NCBI GenBank assembly: GCA_023897205.1
Contig: JAHWDD010000003.1
Span: forward strand, 1,739,665 to 1,803,664
Origin: Exophiala sp. HKRS030
Taxonomy: Eukaryota; Ascomycota; Eurotiomycetes; Chaetothyriales; Herpotrichiellaceae
Direction: 5' to 3'
DNA length: 64,000 bases
Positions within the stretch are counted from its first letter, which is position 1, and each line of letters begins with the position of its first letter. The translations under genes and the position numbers were made by a program. Shown here piece after piece: positions 46,108 through 56,660 of the stretch. The notes under the pieces are model-generated. The model ran no database searches. It worked only from the letters and a program-made list of their open reading frames with translations, and was not told where the DNA came from.

Positions 46108-48067
46108 ATGGTTTTGAAAAGACGTTCCTTGCAGCCTCCGGTCATGCACCCGAGGAGGCGTCAAGATATCACACAGCACAATGTCGGTACACTGTTCAAC
46201 TCAAAAGACTTCCAAAACGAGGTTGCTCATCGACTATCCGGTGCAGTGCAAATACCGACCATAGCATATGATGGTATGGATCCGGTCGGCGAGGACCCTC
46301 GGTGGGATATCTTCTATCAATTCTCGGACTATCTCGAAAGGACATTTCCTAGAGTGTAAGGGTCTTGACTCTCGAGTGTGTGCTGAATGAACGACTGACA
46401 TGCTTACTCGTTCAAGATATAAAGCTCTCACCGTCGAGACTGTCAGCACACATGCGTTGCTGTACACTTGGCAAGGCTGGGATGAGACCCTAAAGCCGAT
46501 GCTTCTCATGGCCCATTCGGATGTGAGTACATATGACTTTGCTCCTCACTCCGGTACTGTTGGTAACGGCTTCAGGTTGTTCCTGCTGGTCAATCAGCCA
46601 CAAGTGAATGGTCTTATCCTCCCTTTTCAGGTTACTACGATGGAGAGTTCATTTGGGGTCGAGGATCAGAAGACGACAAGTCCAACCTCATCGCAATGCT
46701 CACTGCCGTCGATTGTCTACTCGCTTGCGACTTCAAACCTCAGCGTACGTTGATCGTCTCGGTCGGCTTCGATGAAGAAGGTGGAGCAGATCAGAGTTAC
46801 GGTGCTCGTTGTCTTGCAGACACACTACTGGCAAGATACGGCAAAGACAGCATGGAGCTTATCGTAAGTTACGGACGCAAACATTGTCGCATCCCAAACC
46901 ACTAACACAACCCTAGTTCGATGAAGGTATCGCTGGAATTGAAAAGCGTTTCGGCACTGACTTTGCCCTACCTGCGACCGCCGAAAAGGGGTATGTGGAC
47001 GTTACCATCAAAGTCAGCGTGCCTGGTGGTCATTCTTCGACTCCTCCGGATCATACAGCGAGTACGTTGTCGTCAATATGCCAACACGCAACATGGATCA
47101 AGTCTCAAGTTTCTAACCCTTTCGATAGTTGGCTTCTTGGCTCAGACCATCAGGTTGATTGAAGACCATCCATTTCCGTCCCAACTTATTCGTCACAACC
47201 CGACTTTGATTTATCTGCGGCAAGCAGCACTCTTATCCAAGAACATGCCCGACGACCTGCGAGAGGCTATACTCGGTTCTCAGTCATCTAGGAAGTTGCT
47301 CGAGTACTTGGACAACGATCGTGAAAGGCGGGCCATGGTGAGGACGTCGACTGCGATCGACGTGGTCCAAGGTGGGGATAAAGGTAAGTGGTCCTGGTCG
47401 GGACGGTCTGGTCAAGATGTTGCGGTCTCTTTTCGCTGACCCAGTTTTTGTCGTCAAAAGTCAATTCTTTACCCGAGAATGCCACGGTCCTCGTCAACCA
47501 TCGCATCGCGATCCAGGATTCGGTACACGTGGTCAAAGACCATTATGTCTCGTTACTATCACCGTGGGCTCGAAGATGGAACTTCAACCTGAACGCCTTT
47601 GGGGCGAGGATGCACAAAAACCACGAGGACGGCGCCACGCGAACGGACGGGACCAACGACTGCGGCGACCTCACACTCGTGGCCTCCTATGAGCTCGACC
47701 CTTCACCCGTGTCTGACACTGACGACGCATGTTTCAGGTGGTTGTCAGGCACAATCAGAGGTGTATTCGGCGAGAATGTAGTCGTGGCTCCTGAATTACT
47801 CAGTGGTAAGTTTTCCCACCCTCCCATCTCCGTCAACGGTGTCTAGTTTGATACAAGATCAGCTGACCGAATCCAGGCAACACTGACACGCGATACTACT
47901 GGGACTTGTCGCCACAGATATACCGCATGTCCCCGTGGCGAGCGAGCCATGACCCTAGAGGTACCCGTATGCACACGGTCGACGAAAGAATGCCGGTCGC
48001 GGGTCTTTTGGAAATGGTCAAGTTTTATCACGAATTCATTAGGGTGATGGATGAAGTGAGAAGGTGA
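46108..48067 (+). CDS. M20 family metallopeptidase (carboxypeptidase S-like)
   Basis: A zinc metallopeptidase related to vacuolar carboxypeptidase S. Seven exons were traced: 46108-46355, 46417-46522, 46576-46863, 46917-47061, 47129-47383, 47461-47805 and 47877-48067, giving 525 residues. Metal and catalytic motifs are AHSD (His about 116, Asp 118), WGRGSEDDK (Asp about 151) and FDEEGG (Glu 185 and 186). GGHSSTPP, VNHRI and RYYWDLSPQIYR follow in the family order. Unlike typical Cps1, no signal-anchor helix is seen at the amino end: the frame upstream of the ATG contains no hydrophobic segment. So this form may be cytosolic, or a 5' exon was missed. It is tail-to-tail with the S28 peptidase. 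Confidence 0.87.
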
Positions 48068-48799
48068 TTCGATAGAAATATCATCGTTGCTCCTGACTCA
48101 CAAAACATACACACACCCACACCCACACCCACACCCACACACACAAACGATAAATCGAAAAGCGTGCTGAGGCTGGATTATTCCGACATTTCAGTGCTCA
48201 CTGCTCACTATCTGTACATCTGTGGAAGACAATCTGAATCATCTCGATACTGTATTGAAGTTGTGCTCGGCCTCTCATGCTCGTCGAAAGCAGCACCATC
48301 CGCTCACCAGCCGAATTGACGGGACACACGCCGATCTCTGAAGGCATTGACACGGCACAAGTTGGGTCGAAGTGTGAACGTCGACTGTCGACTTCTGTCT
48401 GCAAAATGGCATGCCGCGTACTCTCGGTAGAAGTGTTCATGGATCATGCTAATAATGCTGTCGAGAAAAAAAATGGTCGAGTCGAGGATTTTCGCTCACG
48501 TTGTTGCTGCCACATCCTCCCACCAGCTCTCAATCTGCCGAAATAATTGTACGGTTGACTACACAGGGACATTTGGATGGGGAGAGAGATAGAGAGACAG
48601 AATTAGAGAAAACAAGCGACAATGAGATTTATATAGAAACCAAGGTAACCCGTGTACTTTGGGTAATGATTCTGTGCAAGTACCAAATACTAAAAAAAAA
48701 GTGTGCAGCACGTAGACGGTAGTACAGGTAGGAGCCAAGTAGAGCTCTGAAGCGCTTCGAGTTGTACTCGACTAGGTTGAGCTTCATTAATACCGGTTG
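48068..48799. other. Convergent spacer with CA-rich repeat
   Basis: About 730 bp between the stops of the M20 and S28 genes. It contains a CACACC/CCCACA simple repeat at 48109-48146, an A-run at 48692-48700, and no recognised gene. Confidence 0.55.
48109..48146 (+). repeat. (ACACCC)n simple repeat
   Basis: Four copies of an ACACCC-type hexamer flanked by CA dinucleotides, just past the M20 peptidase stop. Confidence 0.8.
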
Positions 48800-50922
48800 C
48801 TAAGAATGAGCGTGAGTCTTGTTGAATTCTTCCAACCATAATTTGACAGCCTTGATTTCTCGGTTTTTGGCATTCTGGACCGCCGACGGGACGGCCGGGT
48901 GGTCGGTCTCGTTTGCCAAAAACCCTGGAAAATCCCACTCGTGATAACCACCAGCGATGACGATTTGAGGTTCAGAGTCCGTACCGTTACTCTTGATCCG
49001 GTTGTTTGGCACGTACGGAGGATGTCCGTCGCCGGGGACGTACTCCGCCAGTGGACCTATGGGACGGTAAAAATCGTACTGGCCTGTGGAAAGTGCGAGG
49101 CGCGGGTAGGACATGTTGACCCCTCCGTACTGCTGGTACCATTCGATCCGAGGGTCGTACGTGATGTTGTACCTCTTGTGACAGGCGTCCAAGTAATATT
49201 CGGGGGTCAAGCTGCGAGAGGCCAGGGGTAACGCTGAAGGGTGACCCTTGGTTCCGGGGGTGTAACCGGTGGCAAACCCTCCCGATTCGGTACAGCTCAA
49301 AAAATCAAAGGGACTGGGTTCGTCAAGTAACAAACACTGCTGGACGACCTTCCCCGCACAGAAGGTGTTCGTCTTGCTGACGTAGATAAAGGCGTTGAGC
49401 AAAGGCGAATACAACGCTTCCCGGTCAGGGGTCGCACTGTGGTTGGCAAAGGGTAACAAGGCTCGGGTCGTGGCTTGAAGGGATGCAGGGGCGTCGGTGG
49501 CGTAGGTTTTGTTCAGGATGGCGGAGCAGTATGACGTTGGACCTGTGGATAGATGGTCGGATGGTCAGACGAAACGCGAATGAGTGAGTGAGTGAGGCAG
49601 GTGGTTGATGGATAGGGAAGAGACTGCAACGGAAAAAAAAGGACAGACAGAGAGGGAGACGTCGAGGGGAGGACGCCCCCGGCTTGGAAATGAAGATCAA
49701 GTCACATCAATCAAACTGACCGTCAAATTTGGTGGTTTGTTGGTTCCAAACTTGTTCCCACGCGGCAACTGTACCAGTCAAGAGCACTTGGAGGTCAGGA
49801 TAACTTGACGAGGTGGACACGTTGAACCCGGTCATGAGGTCGTCCATGGCCGTCTTGTTGCCACTCTCAAAAACATTGTCCATCAAAGCCATCAGTTGTT
49901 GCATCGTACTGATGCACTTGTCGGGGCCGTAACGACGAACCACGTCGGTCATCTGCCAATTGTCGATAACAGCCGTGGTCACCCCGGAGGAGGAAATGCC
50001 TCCCCAGAAGAGATCGGGGTATTGGATTCGAGTGAAGGCCGAGATGACCCCTGCGTAGGAACCTCCGATGATGATCCAGGGAGTGCTTGGGGCCGTGAGG
50101 TTCTTGTGCTCGAGACCCGGAAACTGGACCCGTTGGGAAAAGTACGCGAGATCGGCCATGGCCTGTTGGGTACTGTGAAATCGAAGATTTTCTGTGGTGT
50201 ATGGCTCTCCGGCTGGGACGATGGGGATATTTTGGTAGTATCTGGGGGAAAAACTCATCAGCTGAAAGTGAGCCCGGAGTGGTTCTTCTCGCCAAAGGGA
50301 CTGTGGTGGCACGCCGCGATGGAACTTTGAACCTGGTTTGGAGAGGGAAGGGGTTTAGGCAGGAGACAAGAAACTGACCGTTGACCCCAGAGGACTGCTA
50401 CACCCCCTGTGGCATTTGCGATCTGATGTGGGAGGCCGCTTTGAAGCCATTGAAGGTCGTATGAGGACGGATCCTCTCCCATTGCATGAATGATGACAGG
50501 TCCTCCGTCGACGTAGTTGCTCGTATCTACCCAATATTGTTGCTGGAACGTGTCGTTCGTGTGAGGTGCGTAGCGGGATTCATTGTGGAAATGATCGAGT
50601 GGCATGGTGAAGTTTTGCGTCCTATCCTTTGCATAAGATTCCACCGTCTAGCTTTTGGATATCTTTTGAGGATTGCATGTATGTGTTTGGAGGTGTATGG
50701 CATGGGAACACACTGATGCAGCTGGACTCACGAGTATAGATCACTTAGATCTCCTCCCCCTCCGCTTTGCCTCTTTTCGAGGAAGCGCGAGGCTGCAGGG
50801 GTCCTGGGCAGGTGTGTCAGTTTCAATTTATCCAAGTAGAGGACAGCTAGATTCGGTACGTACCTCGCTGAGACATTGCTCAGAACTGCAAGAGAGGTCA
50901 ATAGCACAGCAGCAACGCCCAT
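48800..50922 (-). CDS. Secreted S28 serine peptidase (prolyl-type)
   Basis: An extracellular or lysosome-type serine peptidase of family S28, which cuts at proline. Five exons are inferred: 50922-50864, 50803-50732, 50621-50379, 50241-49721 and 49542-48800, giving 545 residues. A signal peptide (MGVAAVLLTSLAVLSNVSA) is followed by a possible KR processing site and the family start FTMPLDHFHNESRY. The catalytic serine is in GGSYAG (about 186) and the catalytic histidine in GGYHEWDF near the end. Many N-glycosylation sequons suit a secreted protein. The first intron (60 bp) is divisible by three and has no stop, so its retention would still give a protein. The acceptor of intron 2 (GATAG at 50622) is the one that joins the two known parts in frame, but it is less certain. 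Confidence 0.85.
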
Positions 50923-52088
50923 TGTGTCCGGTAGTCGGTGAAGATTATACCATGGATCAGGACATGTCCAGAGAAATAGATATCATCCGTGGGCGGGATC
51001 CAAGTGCATTTATGCGTCCCGTGTTACAATGAATGCTTTGGGAGAGCCTTGGGGGCCCGTTCGCGAAATCCCACGTTGTTGTCGTGAGAGTGCAGATCAG
51101 ATACGCTTGTTCGAACAGGGATGTCATGCTCACCACTAAGAGACGCGCCTTTGACGATGGTGGGTGTCGCTAAAAAGCACGAATCTGGGGGATGATGAAA
51201 CGAGATTTCATGCCAAGTGCTCTTGACGAGGATGTGTACGAAAACAATCATACAAAAGGACCTTGACGAAGCTGGTTGCTGACGACGACGATGATGAAAT
51301 ATGACCGGCTACAATAGGATCTTGTAGTCAGCAGCTTTTTCGGCTGGTCGGGTTTTTCCTACGGAGTAGTAATGGTGTGCAGAAATTCGTCCGGGACGGT
51401 CATGATTTTGTCGACGCGCGAAACTAGACAAAAAAAGGGCAGATGAGACAATAAGGCATCCTACTCCGTAAAGACGGCAGGATTTTGACACAAAAATCGA
51501 GGTTGATGGTGCCTTGATGGTGATTTCGACTGTGGACGATCGGCTGTCTTTTCCCATGTCGCCATCTCCGACTCGGGGTGTCAAGTGAGACAAGCACCGG
51601 AGGCGGAGGCGCTATTGTACCGCTTGTTCGGAGTATGGAGTATGGAGCATCTGGGAGACAGCCTTGACACCTACGTAGTCAAGCCGGTTATAAGCATCAG
51701 AGAACGAGTACGCCTTGTGGTGATTCCGGGCATTTGCCGGTCGATGCTGTCGGGGTAGACTGATGAGTTCAGTACCTTGCAACTCGGACCGCCTCGCTTC
51801 GCTTAGCGGCGTCCTGGATCCCTCTCTGGGCCTGAAATACATTAGAACAGCATGATCATGTTTTTCAACACCATTTCGCTGTTGCCTGCGCCGCGATGGT
51901 GACGCGTTGTATAGGGAACGATGAGTGTGGTGTGTTGAACCAGCTGACGGGATGAAAGGGGAATCATGATTATACACCTTCACATAGCACAAGGACGAAG
52001 ATGAATGGTCGAAAAGGCTGTGCTAGTGTTCTTGGAAATTACGACGACTATCCAAAGTCACCAGCACAAGCGACGGAATGCCTCTTCT
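50923..52088. other. Promoter of S28 gene and 3' flank of dehydrogenase
   Basis: About 1.2 kb. ACGGAGTA/TACTCCGTA words occur at about 51361-51368 and 51463-51470, and GGAGTATGGAGTATGGAG at 51630-51647. No gene is recognised. Confidence 0.5.
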
Positions 52089-53000
52089 TTACCATGTCAT
52101 GATACCATCTCGAATCACCATCTTTCCGACGTCGGCATCTCTCTCACCCTCAACAACAGTTCTGATGAGCTGACCTCCAATACTTGGGTGCTTGGCCCCC
52201 ATCTCGGCTGCTTTCTCTGGACCCATACCACCAAGATTCGTTGCCAGCATACCAGGTCCAAGAGCCCATACCTTGACCTTGTCCTCTTTCAATTTGTGAT
52301 TCCAGTCCACCATGAGCATGTTCAAGGCACACTTGCTGCATCGATAACCGATGGTTTCGAATGATATCTGCTTGGGCCAACCAGCGGGCTGAGGAGGCGT
52401 AGGAAAGTACGGTCCTTCAGCGGCCTTGGTAATGGCCGAGAGGCCACTCACAAAGATCAGACGGGGATCGGAAGATTTGAGCAAGAGTGGTATGAATGTC
52501 CAAGTCAATACGTTTGTGCCCGCTACGTTGACATCGTAAGCCTTGTTGAACGCTTCGCGAAGGGAGACCTTGCCACCAAGGAATTCCAGGTCAAATGTGG
52601 CTCCTGCGAACTGTCAGGCCCAGTCTCGTGGGTATGTTGCTCGATCCAGCTATATACACCTGCATTGTTGATCAGGACATCAAGCAGTCCTTGGGTCTTT
52701 TCCACATGCTTGAATGCCTTCTCGATGGAATCGTCACTGGTAAGATCTAACTGCAAGGCCTCAACAGTATTGTTCGATTCAGGGCATTCTTTCTTCAGAT
52801 TCTCGATGGCAGTCTTGGCCTTGTCCAGCGAGCGACTGCCCATCAAAACGTGGTACGGCTTGGGGGATTGCAAAAGTGCCTTGACCGCTTCGTACCCAAT
52901 ACCACCATTTCCACCTACGAAGACGTTAGGAAGACAGCAACCAGGTCAGGGAGGCCTGTGATGGCATACCAGAGACGAAAGCAATAACACGAGATGCCAT
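52089..53000 (-). CDS. Short-chain dehydrogenase/reductase
   Basis: An NAD(P)(H)-dependent oxidoreductase of the classical SDR fold. Exons 53000-52970, 52914-52660 and 52603-52089 give 266 residues. The cofactor motif is SGGNGGIG (10-17), which has Ser instead of the usual Thr at its start. NNAG ends at about 96 and is split by intron 2, whose acceptor has to be CAG at 52604-52606 (not the earlier CAG) to keep frame. Catalytic Tyr 182 and Lys 186 sit in YRCSK, with a Ser in VSGLSA. Substrate unknown; there is no targeting signal. It is head-to-head with U2AF across 741 bp. Confidence 0.87.
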
Positions 53001-53741
53001 AGTGATGGGAGGTTAATGAGGTGTTCAGACTCTGCTGTTGCTTCTGGGGATGAACTTGTCAAGGTTAGGAAACGCAGACCTACCTGCCTTCTTATACCAC
53101 TTTACCAGGAGATAAAGACACCTTGGTGCTTGAGGAACCCGGACCTTATCTCCATGGCCATAGCATCATACAGAAGCACTTTTGGGGTAGACAAGGAGCT
53201 TCAACTGCTTCCCTGTGAAGCAATGTCACTGTAAAGATCAAATTGACTAGGCCGAATGAGGCGAAACTCGCGCGAAATGCCATGTGGAGTCGACGGGAAT
53301 AAGTCCATGTTGCAGGATGAGGAGGTTCGTTCACAATTTGGCTACGGAGTTAACAAAAAGCATCATCTTTGAGAGACAACTATATTCCTTGTACTATGTA
53401 GGCCATACTCTTCACAGACATCGTCTGTGGTGGACTTCACGGTGCTGAACAGGTTCTTGAGTAGAGTCGTTAAAGCGGCGTGATCATGTTTTCCGCCAAG
53501 ATCAAGGCTCTGGAGTCGCCAAAGTCCAAAGTCCAGACGCAGAGATGTTGGATGCATGCGCGACTTTGTAGCTGCAGCAATTTGAACTACTTCAAAATAC
53601 CTTCCAAAGATCAGCAAAATAGGGCCAGGACTATTGTGACTGTCAGTGTCTGAGTGTCCTGATCTTTCCTTCGGCTCCTTGTTATCTCCTCTTGCGCAGC
53701 AGGAAAAAGTCCCGTTCCAAATTTCTAGCCGAGTTGCAGCG
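53001..53741. other. Divergent region between dehydrogenase and U2AF
   Basis: Both promoters lie here. A 130-codon minus-strand frame (53363-53755) runs into the U2AF start and is judged a shadow. An ACGGAGT word lies at 53344. Confidence 0.55.
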
Positions 53742-55683
53742 ATGAACGGCGACAATTACTCCTCGAGAGGTAAGGCCATTGCAAGCTATTGAGTATCTAT
53801 TGCTGACTTGCGCAGACTCGGGGCGCACGAGAGATCATCATGTACGCTGCCATGAAGCACTTACAGCGAGGTCGTCATTAACGAATTTGCAGGGTTCGCG
53901 GTATGACCGAGACGACCGAAGAGATCGTGATCGCGATAGGAACCGAGACAGAGGTGATCGAAGACGTTCAAGATCCCCGCACCATCGATCTTCGCGACGC
54001 GGCGATTACGAAGACTCATACTCCTCCAGTCGAGACTATCGTGCCAGAGAACGAGAAGACAGATACGGGTCCCGACGTGATGACCGCGATCGGGATCGAG
54101 ACAGGGGCCCGAGACGCCGGGATGATGACCGACGACGAGACCGAGATCTTTTTGACGACAGGCGCGGGGGTGGAGGTGGAGGTGGACGAGATCGTGATCG
54201 TGGTGGACGCGAAGATCGTGATGAATTTGCTGCGCAAGCGCGAGGCAGGAAAAGCAGTCCTCCTCCAAAGAAGAGAGAACCCACGCCAGACCTAACAGAT
54301 GTGGTTCCCATCCTGGAGCGCAAGAGAAGAATGACACAATGGGATATCAAGCCACCAGGTTATGAGAATGTCACGGCCGAACAAGCAAAGATGTCAGGCA
54401 TGTTTCCTCTGCCTGGCGCACCCCGTCAACAACAGATGGACCCCAGCAGACTGCAAGATTTCATGAAGCAGCCCGCAGGTGGTGGTGCTGTGACTACAGC
54501 CTTGAAGCCGTCTACTGCGCGTCAATCAAAGAGGCTTTTTGTTTCAAATGTGCCAGCAACTGCGACAGAAGACAGCCTTCAGCAGTTCTTTAACCTGCAG
54601 CTGAACGGCCTGAATGTAACCCAAAACAGCGATCCATGCATTCAGGCCAACATTGCTGAAGACCGGACCTTCGCCCTTGTTGAGTTCAAGTCTCCATCTG
54701 ACGCAACCGTGGCCCTGGCCATGGACGGGATCACGATGGAGGAACATCACACTGAGATGAATGGCAATGGCAACGGCACGCCTAAAGGCTTAGAGATTAA
54801 ACGGCCGAAAGATTACATTGTTCCGTCGGCAGATGAGGATGCATACACCGAGGGCGAGATCTCATCCGAAGTACCAGATACATCCAACAAACTATCGATC
54901 ACCAACCTCCCACCATTCCTGACTGACGATCAAGTGTTGGAACTATTGAAAGCTTTTGGTGAATTGAAAGCCTTTGTGTTGGTCAGAGATGCTGATGCTC
55001 CCGAATCAAGGGTAAGTTCTCATTCATGGACTATTTCCATCACTTGCTAACGAAATGCAGGGTATTGCATTCTGCGAGTACTCTGACCCAACGGTGACCA
55101 GCGTGGCTTTGGAGGGCCTGAACGGTATGGACCTTGCAGGCAATTCTATCAAAGTCACCAGAGCCAGTATTGGATTCACGCAGGCTGCTGGGCTGGACAT
55201 GGGTGTGAACGCAATGTCGATGTTCGCAGGCACCACTTCAGATAGCTTTGAAGACGGTCGCGTTCTTCAGCTGCTCAACATGGTCACTGCCGAGGAGCTC
55301 ATCGACAACGATGACTACGAAGGTAAGCTCCCGGGTTGGGTCGACTAATCAAAATACGTTTCACTGACTTGTTAATTAGAAATCTGCGAAGATGTCATGG
55401 AAGAGTGCTCCAAGTACGGCACTATCGTTGCCATGAAGATTCCCCGTCCGTCAGGAGGTAGCAGACAATCTGCTGGTGTGGGCAAGATCTTTATCAAGTA
55501 CGAAGATGCTGAATCAGCCAAGAAAGCACTGCAGGCTCTGGCGGGCAGGAAATTCGCCGACCGAACTGTTGTTACTACTTACTTTGATGAGGTAAGTCAA
55601 GCTGGAAAGCGTCTTCTTGGGAATGAGAATACTGACCCGACTCCTTTTTCTTCTAGGCAAGTTTCGACGTGAGCGCCTGGTAA
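53742..55683 (+). CDS. Splicing factor U2AF large subunit
   Basis: Binds the polypyrimidine tract and 3' splice site during early spliceosome assembly (U2AF65/Prp2). Six exons are inferred: 53742-53769, 53816-53841, 53893-55011, 55061-55322, 55380-55591 and 55657-55683, giving 557 residues. The amino part is rich in Arg/Asp/Ser (RS-like domain), followed by the ligand segment around DLTDVVPILERKRRMTQWD. RRM1 begins KRLFVSNVPATATED (about 262) and RRM2 begins NKLSITNLPPFLTDDQ (about 380). The UHM-type third RRM (ICEDVMEECSKYG...VGKIFIKYED) is near the end, closing with ASFDVSAW. Exon 2 is only 26 nt and exon 6 only 27 nt. The U2AF small-subunit ligand and UHM positions match the family order. 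Confidence 0.92.
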
Positions 55684-56660
55684 ATGTGGTTGTCATGGCA
55701 TTCCACAAAGGATATTGGGGCGGTATCCGAAGATGAGGATCGACACAAGCTTGGTGTCACAAATCGTTCCTGTGCCACAATACTGATCCATCGCCGGGCC
55801 GGCGCCGGATTCTGTGACTTTCTCAAAATATTCCGGCGAGACTTGATCTTGTGTTGTTAATGAGGATCATCAGTCTTTGTGGGTCAAATCCGACCCATTC
55901 ACTCGCGCGTTCCTGGTCAATCACTGCCTTCGAAACCATGTGCGATCTTGCCGGGACCGCCTGGCGATGCCACCCAATGCACGGTCCGAGTCCTGATCTC
56001 TTGAAAACGACATCCACTGGTTTCTTTTCCTCCACACTTCAATGTACTTTTAGGACTCGCCAGGAAGCTGGATATACAGTAGTTTGTTGGGAGCTTTTTG
56101 TTTTCTCCCGTCACGCGATTTGGTTGTTCCCAGGCAAAGGGGAAAGAAAATCAAGCAGGGAAGGGAGCGGAAGACACAGACAGGGTGTGTGGGAAACCCG
56201 AGAGGATCCCGTCGAAGTCGAAACTTTGGATTCGGATTTCTGCCTGCCTCGGGCGGGGAAAAAAAGAGTCAATGGCGATCATACGGGATATGGGACTAGT
56301 TGATACTGTAACAGGACTGAAAACTTGAATACAAAACAAGGTCATTCGCAACTAGGGTCGGCCGGTCAGCCATTATGGACGTGACAAAAGTGCTTGGTCA
56401 AACATCTGCGTTTGTGCGTTTTTGCACTTCTTCTCTACCTGCTGCTCTATGGGTGTTGATCTCCGGCCTGACTCCCACCCCCTCGAGGCCTCTTCTGCCG
56501 TCTTCATAACACGCCGAATGCACATTATGAAACATCTTATGTTCGTTAAATTCTTTTTGGATCATACCACGCACGCGTGGGCTTGGTTGGAGGAAGCCTG
56601 ACGAAGGACCATATCCTGGCGCCTGTCGAAGAAGCCTCGTAGGTCATACGGGAGTACAAG
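55684..56660. other. Convergent spacer U2AF/eRF3
   Basis: Nearly 1 kb of 3' flank for both genes. Short overlapping frames only; an A-run lies near 56260. Confidence 0.5.
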
